From Hominicoprocola sp040307975 (GTDB taxonomy: Bacteria > Bacillota > Clostridia > Oscillospirales > Oscillospiraceae), in NCBI GenBank assembly GCA_040307975.1, contig JAWRIJ010000080.1, positions 16,290 to 80,289 of the forward strand: 64,000 bases of DNA. The letters are read 5' to 3'. This document shows positions 35,515 to 43,192 of the stretch, piece by piece. The notes below the pieces were generated by a model. That model searched no databases. It had not been told where the DNA came from and worked only from the letters and a program-made list of their open reading frames with translations. A program made the position numbers and the translations under genes. How positions within the stretch are numbered: position 1 is the stretch's first letter; the number at the start of each line of letters is the position of its first letter.

Positions 35515-35667
35515 ATGTGCTGTGAAAAATGGAAGTTGATCGGGCTATGCGCGCTGGCGCTTGGCGCAGCGATCGTGATTGTCGCCATCTTTCCGGTCGG
35601 CTTTTTGATGCTGCTGATTGCGGCGCTCCTCATATTCTGCGGTATCGGCCTTTTGAAAAAGCGGTGA
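35515..35667 (+). CDS. Small hydrophobic protein before spoVM
   Basis: 50-residue protein, MCCEKWKLIGLCALALG..., with two adjoining hydrophobic stretches (about residues 8-24 and 27-44) and a basic end LLKKR, so a membrane protein, perhaps a hairpin. The ribosome site AGAGGGGGAG precedes the ATG. It starts with a CC pair. It ends 13 bases before spoVM and has its own AAGGAGGTG spacer to it, so they are co-transcribed. I do not recognise it. A TATAAT at 35474-35479 could be a -10 but has only a weak -35. Confidence 0.6.
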   Translation: MCCEKWKLIGLCALALGAAIVIVAIFPVGFLMLLIAALLIFCGIGLLKKR

Positions 35668-35680
35668 AGGAGGTGATTGA

Positions 35681-35761
35681 GTGAAGATCGTCGTTTGGAA
35701 GTCTCCGAAAGCGCTCGGCGGGATCCTGCGCCGCCTGTTCGGGATCCGCGAGGAAACCTAG
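35681..35761 (+). CDS. spoVM: Stage V sporulation protein M
   Basis: 26-residue amphipathic peptide, exactly the Bacillus SpoVM length. Its start MKIVVWKSPKALGGILRRLF lines up with the Bacillus pattern MK-x4-K-x-PK-x-LGGI-x-R, including the proline at residue 9 that matters for sensing membrane curvature. It starts at GTG 35681 after AAGGAGGTG. SpoVM marks the forespore surface and anchors SpoIVA, whose gene lies 1.6 kb downstream, after the sipL-like gene. Such small genes are often missed. Confidence 0.88.
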   Translation: MKIVVWKSPKALGGILRRLFGIREET

Positions 35762-35762
35762 C

Positions 35763-35789
35763 ATATATTTGTCCGCCTTGGCATAGAGT
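35763..35789 (+). promoter_or_regulatory. SigE-type promoter candidate for the sipL-like gene and spoIVA
   Basis: ATA (35763-35765), then 16 bases, then CATAGAGT (35782-35789). This fits the mother-cell consensus ATA-N16-18-CATAnnnT. It also reads ATATATT at the -35. It lies right after spoVM. Confidence 0.5.
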
Positions 35790-35821
35790 GGAGCAACACG
35801 ATGCCAAAGGAGACGAGTACC

Positions 35822-37348
35822 ATGGAATTGGAACTGAAAAAGGAGCGATTTGAGTGCTACCGGCCCGGCGCGCCGCTGCTCTCCACCCGCGAGGAGAGCG
35901 CGGAAACTATCGTACCGGACTATATTCCAGATGTCGCGCGCATCATTGATGTCAGCGCTTGCCTGCTGCTGCGCAGCCAGACGGTCTCGGAGGGAAGGCT
36001 GAGCATGGAGGGGACGATCCGGCTGACGCTGCTGTTTCTGACGGAAGAGCCGCAGGGCCTGCGCTCGTTGGAATACAGTATCCCATTTGAGCAGAGCGAG
36101 CGCCTGCCCGACGGATGTGACAAAGCGTCCGCAGAGGGAAGGGCTTGCAACGTAGAGGTGCGGCTGCTCAATCCGCGCAAGCTGTTCACGCGCCTGGATG
36201 TGGAATGGCGTGTCGTGCCCTATTGCCGTGAAATGCTGTCCATTTGCTCCGAGATACCGGAACAGGAGAAGTATGCCATTGAGATCCTCTGCGAGAAGCG
36301 GGAGACCTCGCTGATACGCGCCATCGGGGAGAAGGATTTCATCTTTGCCGATGAGATGACGCTTTTGGGCGGACATGAAGCGGTGCGGGAACTGCTCTGC
36401 ACTTGTGTAAAGCCCCGTGTCACGGAAACGAAGATCATCGGCAGCAAGGCGATCGTCAAGGGCGTTGCCTGCGTGTCGCTCCTGTATGCCGCCGAAGACG
36501 GTTCGCTTTGCAGCTACTCGGAGGAGCTGCCATTTTCCCAAATTCTAGACGGCGTGGCGGCCGACGAGGGCGGCGAAGCCACCGCGTCGACGACGCTGAA
36601 CCTGACGGGCAGCGAAATACATACCGGAGGAGAAGGCGGTACGGGACGCACGGTGAGCGTCAAGCTTTTTTTGAACGCCTTTGTCGTCCTGCGTGACACA
36701 AAGACGATCCACTGCATCACGGATCTTTACAGCACCGCGTATGAGCTAAACGCGCAAACGGAACGAATCGAGCTTTTAAGCGAACCGGAGACGCTGACGG
36801 TCACACAAAGCGTGCGTGAGCAGCTTGATACCGGCACGGAGGTCAAGTGTGTCCTCAGCGCGGACGTTTGTTTTGGGAGCGTTTCCATCCGTCAGGACGG
36901 AGATAAGGCGCTGCTTCGCACCACGGCGACGGTTTCCGCGCTGTATTTGGACGATTCGGACGCGCCCCACGCCGTGTCGCGCCGCGTGGAGATTGCGGCG
37001 GAATCTGCGCGGAACGGCGACGCGCAAGTTGAGGAGGTCTGCACCGGAGATATCGCGGCAAGCATCAATGCAAACGGGATAGAATTGCGTTTTCCTGTCG
37101 ATTTTACGGTCGTTTCCACCGAAGCCGAGACCTGCATGTGCCTCACGGAATTGAGCGCCGAAGAGGCGCCGGAGGCGTCTGCCGCCGCGCCGTCGCTTGT
37201 GCTGCGGGCGCTGAAGGACGGGGAGACCCTGTGGGACGTTGCCAAGCGGTATCGAACGACAATTGGGGATATCCTCTCGGCAAACGAACTTTCTGACAGC
37301 GCCGCCGCAGAGATCGGGCAGATGCTGCTGATCCCGCGCAAGCGCTGA
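35822..37348 (+). CDS. sipL: SipL-like DUF3794 (SPOCS) and LysM protein
   Basis: 508-residue spore coat morphogenesis protein. DUF3794/SPOCS domains (about residues 20-420; VPDYIPDVARIIDVSA, then KAIVKGVACVSLLYAAEDG) are followed by a C-terminal LysM (about 455-505; LKDGETLWDVAKRYRTTIGD). This layout matches SipL of Clostridioides difficile, which binds SpoIVA through LysM. ATG 35822 has AAAGGAG nine bases before it; the ATG at 35801 has a poorer site. The placement directly before spoIVA supports the call. Confidence 0.85.
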   Translation: MELELKKERFECYRPGAPLLSTREESAETIVPDYIPDVARIIDVSACLLLRSQTVSEGRLSMEGTIRLTLLFLTEEPQGLRSLEYSIPFEQSERLPDGCDKASAEGRACNVEVRLLNPRKLFTRLDVEWRVVPYCREMLSICSEIPEQEKYAIEILCEKRETSLIRAIGEKDFIFADEMTLLGGHEAVRELLCTCVKPRVTETKIIGSKAIVKGVACVSLLYAAEDGSLCSYSEELPFSQILDGVAADEGGEATASTTLNLTGSEIHTGGEGGTGRTVSVKLFLNAFVVLRDTKTIHCITDLYSTAYELNAQTERIELLSEPETLTVTQSVREQLDTGTEVKCVLSADVCFGSVSIRQDGDKALLRTTATVSALYLDDSDAPHAVSRRVEIAAESARNGDAQVEEVCTGDIAASINANGIELRFPVDFTVVSTEAETCMCLTELSAEEAPEASAAAPSLVLRALKDGETLWDVAKRYRTTIGDILSANELSDSAAAEIGQMLLIPRKR

Positions 37349-37370
37349 AGCGGTACAGGAGGAAAAGGCT

Positions 37371-38852
37371 ATGAATCAGAATACGCAAATCTATCAGGAT
37401 ATCTCCACGCGGACCTCGGGCGATATCTACATCGGCGTCGTCGGACCCGTGCGCGCGGGCAAATCCACTTTTATCAAGCGCTTCATGGAAACGCAGGTCA
37501 TTCCTAACATTGACAACGTCTATCGCCGCGAGCGGGCAAAGGACGAACTGCCGCAGAGCGGTTCGGGACGTTTGGTGATGACCGCGGAGCCGAAGTTCGT
37601 GCCGGAGGAGGCGGTCGATATCGCGCTCGGCGACGGCGCGAGCTGCTCAGTGCGGCTGATTGACTGTGTGGGTTACATGGTGCCCGGCGCCGCCGGCGAT
37701 ACGGACGGCGCCGCGCCGCGCATGGTCTCAACGCCGTGGCTGGAACACGAGGTTCCAATGTCGGAAGCCGCGGAACTCGGCACAACGCGCGTAATTCGCG
37801 AGCACTCGACCATCGGTATCGTCGTGACCACGGACGGCAGCATTACCGAGATCCCGCGCGAAGCCTACGTCGAGGCGGAGGGACGCGTGATCCGCGAGCT
37901 GCAGGCCATCGGAAAACCGTTTTTGGTTCTGCTCAATTCCGCCGACCCGTCGTCTGAGCGCGCAAGCGCCATGGCGGAGGATATCGCGCAGACCTACGGC
38001 GTGAGCTGCCTTCCCGTCAACTGCCTGACGCTGGACGACGCGGCGGTGGAAGAGATCCTCAAGGCAATCCTCTATGAGTTTCCGCTCACAGAGCTTGATG
38101 TCCGCATCCCCTCCTGGGTCGAGGCGCTCGATGTCGGGCACCCCATCAAGTGCGGGCTTTACCGCACGATACGGGACAGCGCGCGAAATCTGCGCCACAT
38201 TCGAGAGGTTGCCGCCGCTGTCGACGCCATGGGCGGATTCGAGGGTATCAGCGAGGCAAAGATCAACGCCATCCAACTCGGCAGCGGCGTCGCCGAAGCG
38301 GAGCTTCAGCTGCCGCGCGAATTGTTCTATCAGACGCTCAGCGAGCAGTCCGGCTTTCCCATCGCCAACGACGGCGATCTGCTGTCTCTTCTCACACAGC
38401 TCTCGTCCGTCAAGAGCGAGTATGACAAGGTAGCGCAGGCGGTCAAGGACGCAAGAGAGACGGGCTACGGCATCGTGGTGCCGGGCGTAGACGAGCTTGA
38501 CCTGGCCGAGCCGGAGATCATGAAGCAAGGAGGGCGCTACGGCGTCAGGCTCAAGGCAAGCGCACCGAGCATCCACATGATTCGCGCGGATATCGAGACG
38601 ACCGTTTCGCCTATTGTCGGCAACGAAAAGCAGTCCGAGGATATGGTCAACTATCTTTTACAGGAATTCGAGGGGGATACCGCTAAGATTTGGCAGTCGA
38701 ACATCTTCGGGCGCAGCTTCCACGAAATCGTCAACGAAGACCTTCAGGCGAAGCTCAAACGTATGCCGGAGGACGCCCGCAAAAAGCTTCAGGAAACGCT
38801 GGAGCGCATTATTAACGAGGGCAGCGGTGGCTTGATTTGCATTATCCTGTAA
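37371..38852 (+). CDS. spoIVA: Stage IV sporulation protein A
   Basis: ATPase that polymerises around the forespore to form the coat basement. The 493 residues have the start DISTRTSGDIYIGVVGPVRA, Walker A GPVRAGKSTFIKRF, the family segment LIDCVGYMVPGA and the C-terminal tip SGGLICIIL that contacts SpoVM. It follows the sipL-like gene by 22 bases. In Bacillus it is a SigE gene. Confidence 0.97.
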   Translation: MNQNTQIYQDISTRTSGDIYIGVVGPVRAGKSTFIKRFMETQVIPNIDNVYRRERAKDELPQSGSGRLVMTAEPKFVPEEAVDIALGDGASCSVRLIDCVGYMVPGAAGDTDGAAPRMVSTPWLEHEVPMSEAAELGTTRVIREHSTIGIVVTTDGSITEIPREAYVEAEGRVIRELQAIGKPFLVLLNSADPSSERASAMAEDIAQTYGVSCLPVNCLTLDDAAVEEILKAILYEFPLTELDVRIPSWVEALDVGHPIKCGLYRTIRDSARNLRHIREVAAAVDAMGGFEGISEAKINAIQLGSGVAEAELQLPRELFYQTLSEQSGFPIANDGDLLSLLTQLSSVKSEYDKVAQAVKDARETGYGIVVPGVDELDLAEPEIMKQGGRYGVRLKASAPSIHMIRADIETTVSPIVGNEKQSEDMVNYLLQEFEGDTAKIWQSNIFGRSFHEIVNEDLQAKLKRMPEDARKKLQETLERIINEGSGGLICIIL

Positions 38853-38900
38853 TCCATCGCTTAAAAGCACAGGCTGGCGACATCGGAAATGGTATAAAGA

Positions 38901-38940
38901 AGCAGACCTCCGGAGGCGGAAGCACTACCGGAGGTCTGCT
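38901..38940. terminator. Inverted repeat between spoIVA and the recombinase gene
   Basis: A perfect 13-bp stem (38901-38913 with 38928-38940) with a 14-base loop, lying between two converging genes. T-runs on either side are weak, so it is a possible bidirectional terminator only. Confidence 0.55.
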
Positions 38941-38969
38941 ATTGTAAAAAAGAATTCTTTTGTTCAATT
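38940..38969. repeat. Imperfect 11-8-11 palindromic site at the recombinase 3' end
   Basis: Arms TATTGTAAAAA (38940-38950) and TTTGTTCAATT (38959-38969) around the 8-base centre AGAATTCT. The right arm is identical to that of the perfect site at 40119-40148, and the left arm matches it at 8 of 11 bases. It overlaps the recombinase stop codon. Confidence 0.5.
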
Positions 38970-39978
38970 ACTTGCTTTCTTTCGGCGCTTTTACGCGGGA
39001 GAGGGGATTGGCCTTGGCGGCGACGCGCAGCGCCTCATTGTCAATGTGGGTATATATCTCCGTTGTGTTCAGATGCTCGTGCCCGAGAACCTCCTGAACG
39101 GCGCGCACGTCGACGCCGTTTTGCAGCATCAGCGTTGCGGCGGTGTGCCGCAACTTGTGCGAAGAATACTGCGTCGCGTCAAGGCCGGCGGCGGAGATAT
39201 GCTTTTTTACCAGCGCGTGGACGGTCGATTTGCTGATGCGTTCGTTGCGTGAGGACAAAAACAGCGCGTTTTGGTCACGTCCCGTGATCGGCCTGCGGAG
39301 GGCTAAATATGCGCTCAGCGCGTCAAGACACGCATCATTGAGATAGACAATGCGGACTTTGTTGCCCTTGCCGAGCACATGCAGCGCTTCCTCCTGAATG
39401 TCCTGCAGATTTAATCCGCAGAGCTCTGAAATTCGCAGTCCGCAGTTCAGAAAAATCGTCAGGATGGCATAGTCCCGTTCGCGGTTCGGCCCGTCGACCG
39501 ACGACAAAAGTCGCATGCTTTCGTCTAAAGTCAGGTATTTTGGCAGCGTTTTCTTAAGCTTTGGCGAATCCAAGTCCTTGACGGGACTGTTTTCGATCAG
39601 GTGCGCTTTATTGGTCAGATAGTTGTAAAAAGAGCGGATTGTCGAAATTTTACGTGCTCTGGACGCGGCATTTAAGCCATAATCCGACTTGCCGCTGTTT
39701 TGGTGCTGGATACGGTCGCGACTTAGATAGGACATATACTCATATATATCGGTGAGCGTAACGGAGCGGACAAACTCTAAGTTGATATCCATGATGGATA
39801 TTTCACTGAGTTCGCTTCCGCGCAGCGACGGATCGCGAGTCATCTTCAAATACCGGAAGAAATTGCGCAGATCAAGAAAGTATTCGTCAACGGTACGTTT
39901 GGAGTGCGCCTTGATGGTTTCGTGATACGAAAGAAAGTCACGGAGGATCGGCGGCGCTTCGGTACGATAATCAATCAT
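38968..39978 (-). CDS. XerC/XerD-like tyrosine recombinase
   Basis: 336-residue site-specific recombinase. An N-terminal SAM-like core-binding domain (about 1-140) precedes the catalytic domain with the full set: arginine in CGLRISEL, lysine in GKGNKVR, HKLRHTAAT, a histidine in GHEHLNTTEIYTH and the nucleophilic tyrosine in the same motif. It resembles the single chromosomal Xer of many Clostridia. The stretch is lower in GC than its neighbours, and palindromic sites lie on both sides. Whether it acts at dif or at these sites is open. Confidence 0.9.
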   Translation of the reverse strand: MIDYRTEAPPILRDFLSYHETIKAHSKRTVDEYFLDLRNFFRYLKMTRDPSLRGSELSEISIMDINLEFVRSVTLTDIYEYMSYLSRDRIQHQNSGKSDYGLNAASRARKISTIRSFYNYLTNKAHLIENSPVKDLDSPKLKKTLPKYLTLDESMRLLSSVDGPNRERDYAILTIFLNCGLRISELCGLNLQDIQEEALHVLGKGNKVRIVYLNDACLDALSAYLALRRPITGRDQNALFLSSRNERISKSTVHALVKKHISAAGLDATQYSSHKLRHTAATLMLQNGVDVRAVQEVLGHEHLNTTEIYTHIDNEALRVAAKANPLSRVKAPKESK

Positions 39979-40030
39979 AAATTCCGCTCCTGATCAAGTA
40001 GAAACTGTGTGAATCGATCAAAGTATTTTA

Positions 40031-40059
40031 ATCATAGCGCAGAATCGCCGAAAAAGCAA
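40031..40059 (-). promoter_or_regulatory. Vegetative promoter of the recombinase gene
   Basis: On the minus strand TTGCTT (40054-40059), a 17-base spacer and TATGAT (40031-40036), about 50 bases before the start codon. Confidence 0.65.
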
Positions 40060-40118
40060 ATGCAGCGTTGCAAGCTGGCGTTGATAAAATGGACAGGATT
40101 TGCAGAACGCCCCCCCTA

Positions 40119-40148
40119 AATTGAACAAAGCTTTCATTTTGTTCAATT
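40119..40148. repeat. Perfect 11-8-11 palindromic site
   Basis: Arms AATTGAACAAA (40119-40129) and TTTGTTCAATT (40138-40148) are perfect inverted repeats around the asymmetric 8-base centre GCTTTCAT. This is the layout of a tyrosine-recombinase core site. It lies about 140 bases upstream of the recombinase start codon; a related site lies at the gene's other end. Confidence 0.6.
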
Positions 40149-40263
40149 GCATATATTTTGGAAAACCTACTTCCCTAGATAAGCTTGCCGGGCGCAAATC
40201 AAAACCATCAATAATTTGGCTTTACAGCGCGCATACTATTTTTGACGGAAAGGAGCGAATGAT

Positions 40264-40473
40264 ATGAGTTATATTCCTTGCAGCATGGATTGCCGTTTTC
40301 AAAATGACGGACTATGCGGTTTGAACTATGCAAGTGCGGTTTCATCAGTCGGCGTACACGACAACGATAACGGATGCCTTCATTATGTACCGCGCAACAG
40401 CGTGCTCAAGAGCGCGCAATTTCACGGAGCGCATCAGCGATATTCGATACCGAGATCAGCTTCAGACCTTTGA
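40264..40473 (+). CDS. Small cysteine-rich protein
   Basis: 69-residue protein opening MSYIPCSMDCRFQNDGLCGL, with cysteines at 6, 10, 18 and 38 and a GCLHYVP motif. Small clostridial proteins with this C-x3-C-x7-C pattern exist, and a metal-binding role is plausible but unproven. AAAGGAGCG precedes the ATG. Its last 68 bases overlap the 3' end of radA on the other strand. Upstream, ATA (40211-40213), 18 bases, then CATACTAT (40232-40239) fits a SigE-type promoter. Confidence 0.6.
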   Translation: MSYIPCSMDCRFQNDGLCGLNYASAVSSVGVHDNDNGCLHYVPRNSVLKSAQFHGAHQRYSIPRSASDL

Positions 40474-41776
40474 TCTGCTCCAAACGGCCGGAATGGCTTT
40501 TGGGAATGATGCAGACCTCAAAGCCGAGGCGCGCCACTTCGCTCAGTCGCTGTGAAAGCTGGCTTACGCTGCGCACCTCCCCAGTCAAGCCAACCTCTCC
40601 GATCGCAGCGACACGGGCGCCGATGGGCTTGTCCAAATAGCTCGACGCCAGCGCAAGGATCGCGGCGAGGTCGGCGGCGGGCTCGTCGAGCGTCAGACCA
40701 CCGATGACGTTGAGATACGCGTCACAGGCGGAAACCTTCAACGCGCCCCGCTTTTCCAGCACTGCCATAAGCATGGCGGCGCGATTGTAATCAAAGCCGT
40801 TGCTGGTGCGCCGCGGTACGTTCTGCGCCGCAGGCGCGAGCAGCGCCTGAACCTCGGCAAGTACTGGACGCGCGCCCTCCATCACGCAGGTGACGCAGGT
40901 GCCCGGCGCGTCCGTGGGACGACCGGAAAGCAGCAACTCCGAAGGGTTTGGCACCTCGGCGAGCCCTTCGCTGCGCATTTCAAACACGCCGATTTCATTC
41001 GTTGCGCCGAAGCGGTTTTTTGCCGCGCGCAGGATGCGGTAGGTCGTGTGCTGATCGCCCTCGAAGTAGAGCACGCAGTCGACCATGTGCTCGAGCACCT
41101 TCGGCCCCGCGATAGAGCCTTCCTTATTGACGTGTCCGATGACGAACACGGTGATACCCTGCCCCTTGGCAAGCTGCATCAGCGCCATGGTGCAGTCCTT
41201 AACCTGCCCGACGCTCCCTGCCGGAGAGTCAAGGCTTTCATTGTAGAGCGTCTGGATGGAGTCAATGATCAACACGTCCGGACGCTCTTCATCCACCGAC
41301 TCCAGCACATCCCCGAGGCAGGTTTCCGACAGGACGAAAAGCCGCTCGCTCTTGACGCTCAGACGCGCCGCGCGCATCTTGAGCTGGTGCGGCGACTCTT
41401 CGCCCGATACATACAACACCTTGTTTGCCGTGCAAAGCTGCGAACAGATTTGGAGCATAAGCGTGGATTTTCCGATACCGGGCGCACCGCCAACTAATAC
41501 CAGCGAGCCTTTGACGGCGCCGCCGCCGAGCACGCGATCCAGTTCACCCATGCCGGTCGGAAAGCGAAGCTCCTCCTCTGCGCTCAGGTCGTCAATGGGA
41601 TGCGCCTTGGCGCGGGGCGCCATACCACCTCTCCCCTTTGCGGCGGGCGCGTCTTTTTTCGGCGCCGTCTGTTCCACGATCGTGTTCCACGCGCCGCAGG
41701 ACGGGCAGCGGCCTGCCCACTTGGAGGTCTCGTTCCCACATTCGGTACAATAAAAAACAGTCGTTTTCGATTTCAT
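40406..41776 (-). CDS. radA: DNA repair protein RadA
   Basis: Helicase-like protein for branch migration in recombination. The 456 residues show the zinc finger C10-x2-C13-x10-C24-x2-C27, Walker A GAPGIGKSTLM, the RadA motif KNRFGATNEIG and a Lon-like C-terminal domain. Its end overlaps the small cysteine-rich gene running the other way. It overlaps cwlD upstream by four bases. Confidence 0.97.
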   Translation of the reverse strand: MKSKTTVFYCTECGNETSKWAGRCPSCGAWNTIVEQTAPKKDAPAAKGRGGMAPRAKAHPIDDLSAEEELRFPTGMGELDRVLGGGAVKGSLVLVGGAPGIGKSTLMLQICSQLCTANKVLYVSGEESPHQLKMRAARLSVKSERLFVLSETCLGDVLESVDEERPDVLIIDSIQTLYNESLDSPAGSVGQVKDCTMALMQLAKGQGITVFVIGHVNKEGSIAGPKVLEHMVDCVLYFEGDQHTTYRILRAAKNRFGATNEIGVFEMRSEGLAEVPNPSELLLSGRPTDAPGTCVTCVMEGARPVLAEVQALLAPAAQNVPRRTSNGFDYNRAAMLMAVLEKRGALKVSACDAYLNVIGGLTLDEPAADLAAILALASSYLDKPIGARVAAIGEVGLTGEVRSVSQLSQRLSEVARLGFEVCIIPKSHSGRLEQIKGLKLISVSNIADALREIARS

Positions 41777-42507
41777 GGCGTTTCCCTTTCCGTTTCGCGC
41801 GTATCCGCGTCGAGCAGCCCCGCCGCGATCGCGACCGCCAGCTTAGTCTGATGCGACGGTTCCTGTAGCAGCCGCGTTTCCGCGGCGTTCGACAAAAAGC
41901 CGCATTCCACCAAAATGGCAGGACACGCTGCGTTTTTCATTAGATAGATTGAAGGATCGATCTTTTTTTCGCACTTTTCGTTACCGATATTCACACTTTG
42001 GTTCAGCATCTCCTGCACTGAAGACGCCAAGACGCCGCTTTCTCCGACTGCGCCGTAGAACGCTTGCGCGCCGTGAACACTCGAAGCTGAAGGCAGGCTG
42101 TTCTGATGAATGCTCACAAGTATCGCGTTCGGCGTTTCGTTGACGAGAGCGACGCGGTTTTTGAGGTCGGATGCCTTCTTCTGTCTGAGCGTTTCCGCGC
42201 CATCGGAGTAGATGGAGACGTCGTCCGTGCGCGTCATCCGCGTTCCTGCGCCCAAAAACCGCAGGAGAAGCTCGACTTTCCGCGCGACTGCAAGGTTGAT
42301 GCCGCTTTCCTTTACGCCGTCGGCGGAAAGCGCGCCGCCGTCTTCCCCGCCATGTCCGGCGTCGATCACATAAACGACGCCCGACGTTTCCAACGGCGAA
42401 AAGACGGGCAGCTCCGGCGGACAGGCGATACACAGAAGAGAGCACAGGAAAAAAAGTACGATCAGTCCGTACAAGATCAGGTCTTTCCGTTTTACGGCGA
42501 TAAACAC
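41773..42507 (-). CDS. cwlD: N-acetylmuramoyl-L-alanine amidase CwlD
   Basis: Zinc amidase (Amidase_3) that removes peptides from spore-cortex muramic acid so that muramic delta-lactam can form. The 244 residues start with a membrane helix (LILYGLIVLFFLCSLLCIAC), then the metal motifs IDAGHGGEDGG and SIHQNS and the catalytic VECGFLSN. The frame is open far upstream, but that part overlaps the cotJ gene and lacks similarity. GTG 42507 after GGGGTGGG gives the family length (Bacillus CwlD is about 237). Confidence 0.87.
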   Translation of the reverse strand: MFIAVKRKDLILYGLIVLFFLCSLLCIACPPELPVFSPLETSGVVYVIDAGHGGEDGGALSADGVKESGINLAVARKVELLLRFLGAGTRMTRTDDVSIYSDGAETLRQKKASDLKNRVALVNETPNAILVSIHQNSLPSASSVHGAQAFYGAVGESGVLASSVQEMLNQSVNIGNEKCEKKIDPSIYLMKNAACPAILVECGFLSNAAETRLLQEPSHQTKLAVAIAAGLLDADTRETERETP

Positions 42508-42527
42508 GATCCCACCCCCCGAATACG

Positions 42528-42555
42528 AGGCTATGCGCGGGATTTTGTCCGTTAT
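42528..42555 (-). promoter_or_regulatory. SigE-type promoter candidate for cwlD
   Basis: On the minus strand ATA (42553-42555), 17 bases, then CATAGCCT (42528-42535), fitting ATA-N16-18-CATAnnnT. Bacillus cwlD is known to use sporulation sigma factors. Confidence 0.45.
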
Positions 42556-42614
42556 TCCGATTATAACAGCCGTTACGGGAAAAGAAAAGCCCCGTTTCCA
42601 TTTTCCTCCTGGCG

Positions 42615-42622
42615 CATAGGAT
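42615..42622 (+). promoter_or_regulatory. Mother-cell type -10 element before the cotJ genes
   Basis: CATAGGAT (42615-42622) fits the SigE/SigK -10 CATAnnnT, about 45 bases before the cotJAB start. I see no convincing -35. Bacillus cotJ is SigE-dependent. Confidence 0.35.
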
Positions 42623-42667
42623 GGAATGAGCGAACGCTCAACCGATTCTGTAAGGAGGAATAATTCC

Positions 42668-43192
42668 GTGGAAGCTGCCAATAGATCGGCCGGAAAGCCG
42701 ACGACAGGCATGAACTCGTCCGCAATGGCGACGACCGGCGCGGTGAACCCCGAAATGAACATGAGCGGCTGCAGCACGAGCGCGGGCACGCTGCCCGGCG
42801 TCTGCGCACCGATGGTGTTTCCGTATATACCGATGCAGGAGAACGACCCCCAGCGCTATTCCCAAAACGACGCGATGCGCGCAGGTACGCTGTTTCCTGG
42901 GCTGAACCTTCCGTTCCACAAGGATATCCGCTCCCGTTTCCCCGCCGAGAACACGGCGCTGAGCGAGCTGATGGCGCTTGATTTTGCAATCGACGAGCTT
43001 GGGCTCTATCTGACGACCCATCCGAACGATAGTGAAGTACTTGAGCTTTACTGGTCCTATATCCGTTTGGGACAGCAGGGCCGCGAAAAATATGAGGCAG
43101 CATACGGCCCGCTGCTTCAAACCGACATTACACCCGGAAGCTTCAAATGGCTGAGTGACCCGTGGCCTTGGGATATGGGAGGGAACAAATAA
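42668..43192 (+). CDS. cotJAB: Fused spore coat proteins CotJA-CotJB
   Basis: 174-residue protein joining two coat proteins that are separate in Bacillus. After a low-complexity start, residues about 50-82 match CotJA (FPYIPMQENDPQRYS, AMRAGTLFPGLNLPF). Residues about 95-170 match CotJB (LSELMALDFAIDELGLYLTT, EKYEAAYGPLL, PWPWDM). The start is the GTG at 42668, nine bases after AAGGAGG; an upstream ATG lacks a ribosome site. The stop shares a base with the cotJC start. Confidence 0.83.
   Translation: MEAANRSAGKPTTGMNSSAMATTGAVNPEMNMSGCSTSAGTLPGVCAPMVFPYIPMQENDPQRYSQNDAMRAGTLFPGLNLPFHKDIRSRFPAENTALSELMALDFAIDELGLYLTTHPNDSEVLELYWSYIRLGQQGREKYEAAYGPLLQTDITPGSFKWLSDPWPWDMGGNK

Noticed and set aside
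38940..40148. The recombinase gene as an excisable mobile element
   Set aside because: The two flanking sites have different 8-base centres, there is no cargo or toxin gene, and the protein looks like the chromosomal Xer type. Kept only as a site finding.
42508..42789. N-terminal extension of the cwlD frame
   Set aside because: It runs through the divergent promoters and into cotJAB. CwlD starts with its membrane helix from GTG 42507.
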